Below the pieces are notes generated by a model that saw nothing but the letters and a program-made list of their open reading frames with translations, made no database searches and was not told the origin of the DNA. The position numbers were made by a program, and so were the translations under genes. From Linnemannia schmuckeri (lineage: Eukaryota; Mortierellomycota; Mortierellomycetes; Mortierellales; Mortierellaceae), in assembly GCA_029449235.1 (NCBI GenBank), contig JANATG010000016.1, positions 1,054,001 to 1,118,000 on the forward strand: a DNA stretch of 64,000 nt. Reading direction: 5' to 3'. Position 1 is the stretch's first letter. Each line of letters opens with the position of its first letter. Of this stretch, positions 24,037 through 36,089 are shown piece by piece.

Positions 24037-25692
24037 TAAGGAGGAGGGGAAGAGAATGGTGATAGGCGAATGAAAGAAGAAGGAGGATGAAGAAAAGAAA
24101 AAAAGTTATGGGTGTGAAAAGAATAGCGAAATGTTGTGTGCAACAGGTAAAGGCGAATTAGGAGAGCAAAAACAAGCCACCTTCTGTTCGCCATAGGACC
24201 CAGACACTCACCCTCCTAGAAAACTAGCTATTGACTATAAAGTTTATTTGTATGTTGTTCGTGGTGGTGCTGATAATCACCTCAGTCCCGTCCTTTTGGT
24301 TTTTCTATTTCAAGAGGAGGTTATGAAGATGATGGTTTCTAAACAAAATAAAAAGAAAAAGATGGTTCTTGAAGGTGAATCAGTTTCATATTTTAACGAC
24401 CTACGTTTTCTTACCGAAACTGTCAAATGAAATTCTACACTCCCTGTAAGTGTGTGCTTTGACTGTGTCATAGGTGATGTTACTCAGGGAGAGGGTCGAA
24501 GGCCAGAGTTGTAGGACCGCTGTTGTCCTCAATTGGTACGGGGTAGTGATAATAGTGTCCTAATGGAACCACACGAAACGATATACTGCAGCGCGCCAGC
24601 GAAACTCTTGTCAGTACTGCTCTCGTCCAACAAGCGATGTGTAAAAGGACAAAGAGCAGATAAGAGGGCTGGGCACACTACTAATGCTATGTCTACAAAG
24701 AATATGACTGCTAATCTAAGGCGTGGCCACCGCTGCCTAGTCACCACCTTATTTTGCAACAGTGATAATCACAGCCAAAAAAAAAAGGCGCTACATCGTT
24801 AGTGTTCGCCATTTACAGTGGACACTGAGAACACTTGTTTATCATAAGAAAGGGCCACATCAAAGTCAAAGTATCATTCTTTCCTTCATATTGGAGGCTC
24901 CAGCCTCCTATTGTGGAGTAAACAGTGTCGTCGACACGGACAGGGGTTTCTTTATTCTTTAATCATTTCTCTTCCTTCTTCCGTCTCCTCCCTTCTTCAA
25001 CTCTCCTACCCTCAACTCCTCTCCCACTCCTCCACTTCTACCTTTTCCCTTCTCGGTCCTACTCTTCCCGCCTCCGATTTCTGTCTCTTCTGTCCTCTAT
25101 CCTTCTAGGACTTATCTCTTTCCACAGTTCTTTTCATCCTTCCCTAAGGCTTCTTCCCCTCCCTCTGCTTTTTTTAGCCTTCTCCACTTCTGTCGTCTTC
25201 CTTTTGACTGCCTTCGCTCCTGTCAAATTCTGCTTGATATTTTTCTTGGCATTTCTCTTCCTTTGCGCCTTGAAGCCTTGGCAAAAGGTGGGAGACTTGC
25301 GAGGTGTCTTTCTCACGGGACTGGTGCCACGTTCTCGCCTAGATCGGCTTGTCCTCGCCCAGTAATTTACAACTCAACCGCAACCATACCACAATTTCCT
25401 AGGAACCGTCTAGGACTCCGACACCAGCCTCCTTTCTTGGTCATCAGCCCTGTCCCAGTTCCCAAACTCACCCCTCTTAGTAACCGCCTTTCAGCAGTCC
25501 CGTCTTTCTTGGCACCCCCTGCCTAATCATCCCAGTATCCATGCCAAACAGATACTTAATCCTAGCCCTCCTTGTCTACATATAGATAATCCTACAAGCT
25601 AACCTCATTTAGTTCTTGGCTTGCAATAAAGAGACACACCTGTTCTTTTACCTTTGTTACTCCACTCCTGTCCCAGTTCCGACTCCACCACC
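24037..25692. other. Intergenic region with a strong pyrimidine tract
   Basis: 24960-25200 is almost pure C/T on the plus strand, giving leucine/serine/proline-rich frames in all three plus frames. That is composition rather than coding. A cataataaag-type AATAAA occurs near 25627. Nothing else is supportable up to the transposon edge. Confidence 0.4.
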
Positions 25693-27845
25693 TAAACTCT
25701 GTTTTATGATACTTCATAGAAGAGGTGGACTTAATCACTGAATTAAAAATTGTATGAGACTATTACGTCCAGATTTTAATTCTACTTAGAATTACGGAAT
25801 ACCTGTCGCTCTGATGATCGGTTTCTTGGATCCCTGTCCTCAAGCACCTTCATCACCAAAGTCGCCACAAACTCTTCTCCGTGCTCGGACGTGAACAACT
25901 CGACTGCATCACGCTCGATGGAAGAGCCCCTGTCTCGTGGGCCGTGCCTCTTGGCGATCTTACTCTGCACCATCTGCTTGATCCCCTCTACCATATCTTA
26001 TGCATACTAAACTTATCTCCGTCCACGACCGAAGCGATCAAGCGCACATAGCGTTTTTTTGCCTTGATCCGCGTCCATGTCTGCCACAGTTGGATAAAGT
26101 GGTGGTTGCTCCTCCACACACATTGACTCCCGCTTCAATTTGTCAGCCTGCACCTCTGATAGAACTCCCGCATTGCACAAACAATGCCTCACCGTCAAAT
26201 CCTTTACGTGCAACCACGCGTATGGAATAAGCGACCATGCCTCGCCTTTGGTAATCTTCCTTCCAGTGGCATACTCCTTCATAACTGCTTTGTTACTGAG
26301 CATCTCGAGGTAGTGTCGTTTGAATACGCTGATTATTAATGCGTCCAAAGGTTGGATAACGGATGTTGAATTGGGTGGCAGGCGCTCGATCTGAAGATGT
26401 GTCTATGCCTCTCCTGTAAGTGAATTGTTGCCGCTAGATTTGCCGTGTGCTTCACATGACTTTTGGAGATACAGTCGTCAAGAGAATGAAGCCACCACTT
26501 GAATAAATCCAAGGTCATGTATCCCTTTGCATGTATTATCGAGTTAATAGGGATCTCAAAGCATGGCGGGATACCTCGAGCAAGATGTTCATCTAGAATA
26601 TCAAGCAACGAGACGACATAATTAATTTTTAATTTTCAGGCCATCCTCTCTTAGAACAATGACACGGCGTGTTTGAGCACTTAGTACGTACTTATGATAA
26701 GCGGTCTTAAAGCCTCTACCGTTACTGCTCGGGCAAGCGAAGATCCAGAGGCGTCAACAAAGAAAAGAATCGACACCCGAGACGCAGCTCCTCGTTCTGG
26801 TTTGGCAGCGCTCGCGAGCTCCTCCGCGGCATACGAGTGTGTAGAAAGCTCCTTGAGATACATGCCAGTCTCGTCGCAGTTATAAATATCGTCAGGGTCG
26901 AAGCCAGCGGATACTTTGAGGATTTTGTCCACTCTTTCAGCAGTGGCGTCCATGTCGGCATATCCCATTTCTCCTCTGAGACCGCAGTAGACGATATCGT
27001 ATTCCTGCGTCATCCTTGAGCGCCACGATGCCGTGAAGGAGATTGTGCGACCATGAGGATTATCAATAGGAATGCAAACGTCATTTGTAAAGGTATGAAA
27101 AACGAAATTGGCTGCAACCTGAAGCTGAAGACCACTAACAATACCGTTGCTCTTCCGAACCACCAGTAGCCACTCGCGGATGGTCGTATCTATTATGTCT
27201 CGTATCGGATCGACTGGACTGCTAGAGAGCTTGAATTTGTTGCCTCGACCATGTGCTATGTCTAATTGGATTTTTTCAAAGGCATTGTCCCATTGCTTGC
27301 TTGACTTTCTGAAGATGGGGAAGTGTACGAACTTATGAAATTGGCTGCTGTAACATTTATGGTGGGGATGTTGATGTAATGGCGAAAGATCTTAATCAAC
27401 TCCATCCGCAGTCTTAGAGGACATCCTTCATCTCTGGGCATTCGGACCAGCGTTTTTTTGAGGTGGGCGTTCGGCAGTGTTGTTAGCATTAGCACGATCT
27501 TCAGCCAACAATCCTAGAAACCGCAGCGTTTGTGCCTCTTTTAGTGTTGAGATCCGATTCTGAAGCTGGCTAGTGACAGATGTAATGTCCGAGAGGAGGA
27601 AGCGTCGTGGACGAGTGCCAGTACTGACACGATATCTCTTTTTATTTGGCATATGGGAGAAGGTGAGAAGGGAAAGGTAGAAGCGAAAAATAAGCGAGCA
27701 TGACGCGAATATGAGCTTAAACTATGCGAGGATATAAGCTTAGACAGCTGCTACAGAAAAACTAAATAGGGTCCTTATAATTTTAATTCAATGATTAGGT
27801 CCACCTCTCCTATGAAGTGTGGGCCTAATCACAAAACAGAGTGTA
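25693..27845 (-). mobile_element. Defective pogo/Tigger-like (Tc1-mariner superfamily) DNA transposon
   Basis: Terminal inverted repeats of about 60-70 nt bound the element. The left copy (about 25695..25755) and right copy (about 27776..27843) share, in inverted orientation, ACTCTGTTTT, ACTTCATAG, AGAGGTGGAC, TAATCA and TGAATTAAAA. The right copy holds an extra TAGGCCCAC block absent from the left. TA dinucleotides abut both ends (25693..25694 and 27844..27845), as expected for TA target duplication. Within the right end, GATTAGG...CCTAATC forms a subterminal hairpin. A 10-nt direct repeat CGACTCCACC also flanks both sides (25680..25689 and 27850..27859). The interior holds a broken transposase on the minus strand. 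Confidence 0.8.
25782..27652 (-). pseudogene. Broken DDE_1-type transposase of the Tigger-like element
   Basis: Fragments in different frames line up as one CENP-B/Tigger-type transposase. The N-terminus runs from 27652 (MPNKKRYRVSTGTRPRR), a middle piece (27163..26681) contains the first catalytic Asp in IYNCDETGMYLKEL followed by a VSILFFVDASGS strand, and then come YMTLDLFKWWLHSLDD and RLPPNSTSVIQPLDALIISV with the C-terminal FKRHY region. Intact relatives have a DN-containing strand between the WL helix and the LPPNST block. Here that place is scrambled, with a stop in the frame leading into LPPN. With several frame changes and the second acidic residue missing, it cannot encode an active enzyme. 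Some joints could be introns. Confidence 0.75.
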
Positions 27846-27932
27846 GGCTCGACTCCACCTCCCAGAGCAACTGGCATGAGGCTTGTCTCGGGTCCTTCTC
27901 CTGGGAGGCTGGTCGAAAGGTATTGAAAAAGA

Positions 27933-28338
27933 AGACACACAGCTCAAAACAAGATTCTTGTGTCTGATTGGCTAAAAATAAACGCATCTGATTGGCTGTT
28001 GAGTTTATATTGGCCTTCGTCAACACAAAGAGACTGCAGCAAGATCCACAAAAGCACCTTTTGCGAACAACTGGCACCAAAAGCGCCCATTTTTTATCGT
28101 ATTTCTTTGTCATACATTGACCGTGCGACCATATTCTCATATGATGTGAACCGTGTTTTTGTTCTAACTTCAGGAGTTATTGTGGATGTTGAAAGAAGGC
28201 TGTGCTAATCCCATGTAAAAATTATTTCCTCGTTTGCATAGACAAAGGGCATGCTAGACCAGTATAAACTTAACAGCCAATCAGATGCGTTTATTTTTAG
28301 CCAATCAAATGCAAGAATTTTGTTTCGAGTTGTGTGTT
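27933..28338. mobile_element. MITE-like inverted-repeat element of about 0.4 kb with CCAAT boxes
   Basis: Left arm 27933..28013 and right arm 28259..28338 are inverted copies of about 80 nt. They are identical over a 36-nt core and about 85-90% alike overall, with a 245-nt non-coding centre. Each arm contains CTGATTGGCT twice, 24 nt apart, so the element carries four inverted CCAAT boxes. Long terminal inverted repeats around a short non-coding centre is the form of a MITE. No transposase is inside, and the arms do not match the Tigger-like ends next door. No target duplication was clear. It sits downstream of the STAND gene's 3' end. Confidence 0.6.
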
Positions 28339-28552
28339 CTCTTTCTACATTCTCTATCTCTTTCTCTTTCTCTTTTTTCATACTTTACATTTTTTATCTC
28401 TCTTCACCTCTCTTCTTCCCTCTTTTCCTTCATTGCTCTGCAATAAATTACGTCTTTCCTCCTTATGGCGGGCAAGAACCAACTTGTTACTTCTCGGGGT
28501 CACTCTTCGACTTCATTATTCTTCTGTTACTTCTCACAGGTGGCTAGACTTT

Positions 28553-31500
28553 TTATTCAACTTCATTCTCCTGCTCATCGTCATCCTTCACCTCCCACTC
28601 CTGCTCCTCCTCTTCATCCTCCTCCTCTTCATCCTCCTCCTCTTCATCCTTCTCTTCTTCATCCTCCTCCTCTTCATCTTCATCTTCGTCTTCTGGAGCT
28701 CCCTTTGCCGACTTCTGCGCCAGCATCCCGATTTCCCTCCTTGATAGCCCCCTTACGCCATCAACATTCGCCTTCGTCATGACCAATCCGCCATTGGTCG
28801 AGCTCCAAGTCAGTCGCGACTTCTTACCGATGACAACATCCCAATGCCGTACAGAGCCGTCACTGCACCCTGTCACAAATGAGTCCTTGGTCCGATTCCA
28901 GCAGACTCCTTTGATCTTGCCTAAGAAATCCGTGAGACGTTCCAAGGGTTTGCCATCGTCGCTCATTCTCCATAGTCGGATAGTTTGGTCATTGCTCCCC
29001 GTGACCAAGATCTCGCCGCTTGGGGAAAGTGCCATGGTTGTCACTCTACTGCTGTGTCCTCTGACTTTGATTTGGGTCCCATTCTGGCAATCTGGTTGCT
29101 GAGGCGTGTTGTTGCCCTTTGAGTCCCAAAATCGTACTGTCGTGTCGTTACTGCAGCTAACAATCCGATAACCCTGACCCTCCTGACTACCCTCCTGACT
29201 ACCCTCCAGATCCAGAATCATGACTTGCCGAACAGTGTTAGAGTGGAGCTTGTTCAACGTATAAAGAGCCGTTCCAGATTTAGTGTCCCATATCCGCACG
29301 CTGTTGTCCTTGCTGCCCGATACGATTCGACGCTCATCCTGCGAATAGGCCATACATGTTATAGCGTCCTCGTGTCCCTTTAAAGTAGGGCCGCGTTCAC
29401 CACTCTCTACGTCCCAGAGGATCAGAGTCTTGTCTTTGCTGCCTGACGCGATCTGCCGACCGGTGGTGGGTGTAAAGACCACGTTGGTAACGAAGTCATC
29501 ATGTCCTTTGAGTACCCGAGCAAGGTTCGCGCTGGATTCAAGGTCCCAAAGTCGAACTGTCTTGTCGTAGCTGCAAGAGACTAAACACGATCCATTCACT
29601 GGCGAGAAGGCGACCATGGTGACTTCCTTCTTATGCTCTGAAAAGGTTTTGAGCATCTTGCCCGTCTTTCTATCCCAAAGCCCCACAGTATTGTCGCTAC
29701 TACAGGAGGCGAGGAATTGACCATCGGGAGAGTAACTGACGCAGTGGATGTATTGCAAATGACCTTTCAAGACCGGCCCAGGATGTCCTGTTTCGGCGTC
29801 CCATGTTCGAATGGTGTGATTGGAGTGATAAGAAGCCACCTGCTTCCCGTCCGGGGAGTAGGCAAGGCCACGGACAGCACCGTCATTGTCCAAGGTGGAT
29901 ACGCCTAGTGAGTCGTCCTGAATATCCCAGACGCGTGCTGTATTGTCATGACTTCCAGTGACAAGATGACCACCGACGGATTTGGAGAAGGCCATGCACA
30001 GGATCGGGGAGTAGTGGCCCTTCATCACTAACCCCGCATCGCCCGTTTTGGTGTTCCACAGTCGAATGGAGCCATCGGAACCTCCCGAGGCGATCAGCTT
30101 CCCGTCCGGAGAGAACACAATGGAGAAAACCTGGACATGGGCTTTGAGGATCAAGAGATGGTCCTGCTGCTCTAGGTTCCATACTTGAATAGTCCCATCA
30201 CTGCTGGAAGAGGCAAACAGATCACTGTTTGGCGAGAAAGCGACGTCGTGCACACATTTGGCATGGCCGCGATAAACCATTCGCGCTTTGTTGGAGGTTA
30301 GATCCCAGAGCCGAACAGTGCAGTCATCACTACCCGAGAGGAGATGATGTCCATCCCAGGAGTATGCTAGACAGTTGACGTCGCGTTTGTGACCGGTAAG
30401 AACAGGGCCAGCTTTCTTCTCCTTGGGTCTCCACAATTGAATTTTCTCGCCCATGCCTGACGAGGCAATCTGGTCCCCATTTGGCGAAAACACCACGCTG
30501 AAGATGTTTTTAACATGATCTTTGAAGTTATGAACGAGTTCAGACTTTTTTGGTCCAAGGTTCCACAAGGACACTGTCCCATCCGCCAGGCCGATAGCAA
30601 GCATTTCCCCGCAGGGCGAATAGGCAACGCAATTCACTGAGACAGCGCCGGGGTCGGAGTCAGAATTGGTGTCGGAATCAGAGTCAGAGCCAGCGTCAGA
30701 ATCAACGTCGGACCGAGCGTCAGCGCCAGCGATAGAGCCGGCCTTGGCAGGAGCGCCCGTCTTGGAGGGGGTTATCGGAAGTCGCGTCTTCTCCCAGGTT
30801 GTTGTGTTGTAAAACTTGACCTTGCCACTATCGAGTCCCAGGGCGAGTTCGTTGTTGAGTGAGAAGGAGCAGCCCCAGACGCTGCTCTTTGCTCTCAGAT
30901 TTGCAAGTTCTCCGAACTGGACGCCCTTCATACTCGCTCCACCCAGGTTGGCTCTTCGTAACCAGGCGTTGCGAAGCTTGACCTTTCTTAAATCGGCGCC
31001 TTCAAAATCAGCGAAATCAAACTCTCCACCACTGATATCTGCGCCTGGAATCTGGATGCCTCTGAAATTTTTCCCATTGAGTCGAATGCCAGCCCGGACC
31101 AAGATCGTAATTGCATTCGCCGCCGCTCTTCGTCCGTTTCGTGCTGTCCTCCCCAGTTCGGACTTGGAATCATTCACCATATCCAAGAGTAATTCTCGAA
31201 AGTCTTGGCTCTGTTGTGCACGCTCGGACAAGAACTGGATAATCGACTGATCCTTGATAAAGTAGCCCCATCGCAAAGGCTGGTCTGCCTCAGACTGACT
31301 CCTTTCGGGTTGGGTGATGGAGTCATCGTTGTCGCTGTTGGTATCATCGTCAAGGCTAGATATTGAACTCAAACTACTGCGACGACGGGCTTTGAGTTCA
31401 GCAGGATCAGGGCTGAGAGTAGTTGTTTCTTGAGGGTCAAACACTGCGCAGGAAAGGCAGTACTCCAGTATGGATGGGTGGAGGAATTGGAGCTGCTTGT

Positions 31501-34438
31501 CGTTTCCGATCAAGGGACAGGCATCACGTATCAACCGCGTCTTGTCATCCTTTTTAAAGAACTCAGCCTTCCACATTCCGGTCTTTGTCTTGATGGTTGG
31601 GTTGTATTGGACTGAAGTGGTACCGTCCTGATTCTTGTAGATTGCAGAGGCCAGCCGCTTGAGATAATCCATTCCATGATAGGCATAACCTTTCTCCATC
31701 AAGTCATCATAGACGCTGACAGCTTCAGGACTAAGCTCGGCCGTCTGGGTCTCCTTGTGCTTGAACCACTGCTTCATAAAGTCGTCGTACAGATCGAGTC
31801 GAGTAATTTTGCCGAGGTCGCGCTTATTTTTCTCCAGTCGAGGGAGCACGTCCAGGGCAATGTGCAGCATGAGCGGATTCTTGACCAGGTCCATTAGATT
31901 AGACATGTTTTCGAGGGCCTCCATGCATTTGCCTGGAGAGCTCCAAACGTCCTTGTTCTGCGCAACATACTTTTGGACATACTCCTCAATATGATCACTA
32001 GTGAAGGGAACCAAGACAGCCTCTTGAATGTCATCCAAGATGATTTTATTGCTGTCGTTAGCCGGGGCAACCTTGGTTTGATGGTGCCGTCCTTGGCGAG
32101 TTGTGCGACAGTTGACAATGACCTTGGCTTTCCAGTGCCCTGGCTTATTCAACCAGTTGCCGGTGTAGAGGTTCTTGATTATTTTCTGCGTTTCGTCGAA
32201 TCCATCGCAAATCAAAATCAAGGTACGGCCCTGTCGCTGAAGCTCGGGAATCTCGTTGGGCTGGAACGCATGCTTGCTGAGTGCCTGGCGCACAAGGTCA
32301 GTATTGGGGTTCCTGATGGCGGCCAAGTTGACGTGGATGGGGATTTGCTTGCTCGGTTGATAGTCGTTCCAGAGCTGGCGTTCAAGGACTCGACTGAACG
32401 TAGACTTTCCTGAACCCGAATCGCCTAGAATCCACATAACTTTGTCTTTATCGCTATCGCTGTGGATAAACTCCAGCACTTTCTCCATCAAAGGGAATGA
32501 GTCGATATCCAATGCTTGAAGGTTCTTTTTGGCGTACGTGGGGATATAGATGTCCCTTTCCAAGTCCTTTTGGCGGTTCTCCTTGATCCATCGAAGGCAG
32601 TTCTCGACATTGGTGATCTTTTGAGCTTTCGTGAGCAAGACAGAGGAGATGGCAGGTGGGATGATAGTGACCCAAGAATACATTTCGATGGGGTCTTTGA
32701 TACAGTCGTTGTAGAACTTCAGCTTGTTGGCGTCTAAAAAAGATGAAGTTAAAGTCCAGGCAATAATAAAGATAATTAAATAACTTAAATTTCTTAGTAC
32801 CTGCTATGATTGGGGCCGTAGATATATGACTTTCCCAAGATTAAATAACATTTCATTCTGGCTATTACCTCCAGTACGGTCCTTTCCTAGATCGTTTATG
32901 ACTTGACCACTGTGATCAGAAATGCTACTGTCAGGAGACTTTTGTATCTGTTTCAGAATCGCAAGTATCAGCTTCTTGACGCGCTGATGATAGCCCCAGT
33001 CAGCATCATTTCTGTAGATTTCGGCAAGAAAGTCGATCGCTTCACGGCAGGTGGACCCTTCCCACGAGCAATTGAGGGCAATCTCTCCAAGCCGTTGACA
33101 GATACCAAGTTGATATTCCCTGCTGTGTCGACAAGGTGCATTATAGGCAGCAACTCTAAAGTCCGAGAGTTGGCCATGTCGGATAAAGTCATCCATGCCT
33201 TGGAGAGCTATGTACCAGGTTCGTCTCTGGCTAGAGAAAAGACGGTCCTTGAGAGTTTCGACGAGATCTTCGCTGCTGTCACAAAACTCCTTGCCCCGCT
33301 TGTACACATCATTTAGGCTTCTATGGAGGTCCTGGAGATGATCAACAAATCCTTTGAGATCCAGACCCTTGACAGCGCTGAATAGACCAGAGGCTGCGCC
33401 AACAATATTGCTGGTCTTTCGCATAACGCAGGCAAGGGGGGTCTCATTGTCAGGGACACGCAAAAGGGCTTGCAAGGTGTATTCGGCTTGATGAGAGAGC
33501 AACGGATCTTCTGTCTCCTTCAGGCCTCGCAGATACTTCAAGAGTGGCTCGTGCAATTCGACTCGGTCCAGTTCTTTGACTCCGTGGCCAGCCATGGCGT
33601 CGAGAACATGAGCGATGGAGACTGTCAGGCGGTAGAGAATTTCGCTGGACTCAGAAAAAGTCAGTTGCAAACGTGTGCTGATGATCACCAAAACCCTGGC
33701 GAGATCATCCTCCGCAAGATGACCAGGCTGCGCGCCTTGAATGACCTTGGAGAGTCCTTCCAAAAGGTTAAAATCCAGGAGATTTTCGCGTTCGAGCTCA
33801 TCAACGAAAAAGCCAACAAGGCGATGGTAACGGCCACGCTCGAGAACAGGCAACAAACACAGGACCTCCGAAATAGTGTCGAGCTCTTTGGGTTTGACCT
33901 TGTAGAAATTTTTAAGTATTTCCAGCTCCAACAAATCCATGTTTTTCAACAAGTCTGTATCGCTCATGGTGTTCTGCAGCCAGATGCGGCGGGTGGGATC
34001 TAGTATCAAAGCCAGCTCCGCAAAGGCGGCCACGGAAGTCTTGGCCTTTGAAATAAGCTCTCGACAGTACACAAACTGAGGAGTGCTCTCAAATCGAGAG
34101 TTGGACGACGGGAGGGTGGGTGACTGACTGGGAACAAAGGGACTTCGAACATTCTGAGAAAAGAACTTATTGCAGGCCTGTGCATCCACAACACTGTCTG
34201 CGTGAGGTTCTTCCTGTCGCCTTGCTTGTAGTTGGGTTGAAGGGATTACAGGTGTGGAGGGTCGACTCACTGGTGTAGCTGGAGGAGCTATACTACTGGC
34301 GGTCATGGGTGAACCTGGGTTGGCTGGGTTGAGTACAGCCGAAGTCGAAGGATGCGCCACCAGGGTTGCAACTGGGGTTACGAGCCTTTTGAAGACATTA
34401 TGAATGCCGAAGGTCGAATGCTGTCTGCTTTTATCCAT
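28553..34438 (-). CDS. NACHT-pentapeptide-WD40 STAND receptor (fungal NLR-like)
   Basis: Exons 34438..32869 and 32733..28553 give 1916 aa. The joint reads RTG|DANKLKFYND. Residues 1-120 are Ser/Pro-rich, and 120-540 form an alpha-helical region I cannot assign. The NACHT ATPase follows: Walker A GDSGSGKST near 627-635 and Walker B TLILICDGFDE near 694-704. After a winged-helix-like stretch ending LQFLHPSILEYCLSC come pentapeptide repeats near 1095-1140 (NFRGIQIPGADISGGEFDF and following). Then about 15 WD40 repeats (VAFSP...LWDL type) make two propellers, and the end is a Glu/Asp-rich tail. STAND proteins are ligand-gated switches; in fungi they serve self/non-self recognition and other surveillance. 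The N-terminal region would be the effector domain. Met 34483 is an alternative start. The Asp/Ser repeat (SDSDSD) before the second blade is unusual. Confidence 0.9.
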
Positions 34439-35098
34439 GGAATTTCTGCAGAAATGAAAGTCGTTCAATAAGACTGCATGCACTTTGTTTATTTATGCTG
34501 TGTGGCGGTCAAAAAATGAGTAAAATAGCCAACATACCTTTTCAGTAAAATGTCTCTCCTCTAAAGTTTTGCTTATTTATGTTGACGACAATGGCGACTC
34601 TGAGCAAATAGTGCCTCTCTCAAGTTCTGCGAAGAAAAAGTTGGGAAAAAAAATCTGACGTCCTGTAAGATTGAGCATCCACGTCGACTGTACCGTGGGG
34701 TTGGATTCAATGGGGCTCGATTCTCACCTTGGGTCCAGTTATCTGGCGCCTGCTTTGGTCGTATGTTGTGTGTTTTTTAGACGTATACAGTAGTCTATCA
34801 TGATCACGAGGTATGGCACCATTTTTTCTCGTCAGTCGACTTTTTCTGGAAATTATTATCATTAACATTGCCTTGATGCAAATTGGTCGATGCTGCACCT
34901 TGATGGAAGCCTACTTTTCGGGTGCTCGGCTAATCGTAGCTGAATCCTTTTCCCTTTTATTTATTTATAGCCCAGTCCTATTCACTGGAAATGCTAGAGA
35001 CTGGGTTAGTTCTGGACAACAGATGATCGTCATGAACTGTCTTAGTGACAAGTAATGTTGTTTACCTGTCTTTCAAGCTCGAGGAAAGGAAGGAAGAA

Positions 35099-35260
35099 AA
35101 GATGGGGAGAAAAGCTGCTGGAAGGTGGGGAAAAGAAAAACGAAAGAAAAAACAAAAGAGAGGGCGAAGGATGAAAGAGAAGATGGGAAAAAAGGCTGTT
35201 GGGAGGTGGTGAGAAGAACGAAAGAAAAGAGCAAAAGAGAGGGCTAAGGAAGGACGAAGA
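35099..35260. repeat. Tandem duplication of a purine-rich unit of about 81 nt
   Basis: Copy 1 (35099..35179) and copy 2 (35180..35260) both begin AAGATGGG and share GCTG.TGG.AGGTGG, ACGAAAGAAAA and CAAAAGAGAGGGC in the same order, at roughly 80-85% identity. No gene overlaps. Apart from this and the small frame at 35345, 34.5-36.0 kb appears empty. Confidence 0.7.
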
Positions 35261-35344
35261 AATAAATATTGCTCACTCCAGCAGGGGAAAGGAGAACTTT
35301 ACGCTCGCTAAATTGCTTATTTCAATGGTGTAAATGATGTTATG

Positions 35345-35587
35345 TCAGAAAAAAAATATGACTCGAAATCTCTTTTGCCTTGGCTTTTGCTTCGCCTTTT
35401 GCTTTGCCTCTTTGAGTGGTATTGAATACGAGCGGCCGATCTTGGCACTGTCAATCATGCAAGTAAAATGGGCAAACTGATGGTGTAGTCGGTGTAGAAC
35501 GATGGGAATATTCAATTTATCGCATTGCCGCACCAACACATAGATAGTCCATAGCTCTGCCAATTCAGGTCCGTCGATATTGATCAT
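35345..35587 (-). CDS. Possible small gene or exon, function unknown
   Basis: 80 codons starting MINIDGPELAELWTIYVLV, with balanced composition for the first 60 residues (NIPIVLHRLHHQFAHF) and a Lys/Gln-rich end. It looks more coding than its surroundings but matches nothing I know and has no clear partner exon. It could equally be a fragment of a decayed gene, given the neighbouring one at 36-37.6 kb. Confidence 0.25.
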   Translation of the reverse strand: MINIDGPELAELWTIYVLVRQCDKLNIPIVLHRLHHQFAHFTCMIDSAKIGRSYSIPLKEAKQKAKQKPRQKRFRVIFFF

Positions 35588-36089
35588 GGTTGCACAAGAA
35601 AAATTTCAAGGGAACTGATGAAAAATTCGAGGGTATGGTAAGACGAGATAAAGCTCTTATATTGTTTGCATGTGCAATGCTATGAAAAGATGGCTGGCTA
35701 CTACTTCGCTTTACTATTTTTGCTTTGCATTTTGTGGCGCCTTGTCTCGTACAGGGTATACACAGCAGTGTACGCCCACTTTTCTTTGATAAAAGAACAA
35801 ATCATATGCGGACAGACTTGTGGCAGCCAAGCGCTTATAACGACGTCGCTTTTTAATCCTTCGACATCGGCTCTTTAATCCTTGCTTCGCAAGATTCCAG
35901 GTCGCGTTGTAATGTTTTTTGTTCACTTGCCACAGCATTTTTTTAAAGAGGTTTTAAGTTATTAGTTCAACAACATGAAGGGGATTGTTTCGCTTGTTAT
36001 ATTGGAATTTAGTGATTCATTTGTTCAAAATTTATCATGTTCTTCCGGGGTATGTTACTGTATATCCGTCCGTGATCACCCAGCAATTC

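Noticed and set aside
24925..25526. Serine/leucine-rich plus-strand frames
   Set aside because: All three frames are open because the tract is nearly pure C/T; there is no start context, domain or splice support.
28251..28782. Plus-strand Leu/Phe/Pro-rich frames
   Set aside because: Antisense to the Glu-rich tail of the STAND gene and to its pyrimidine-rich 3' flank; composition only.
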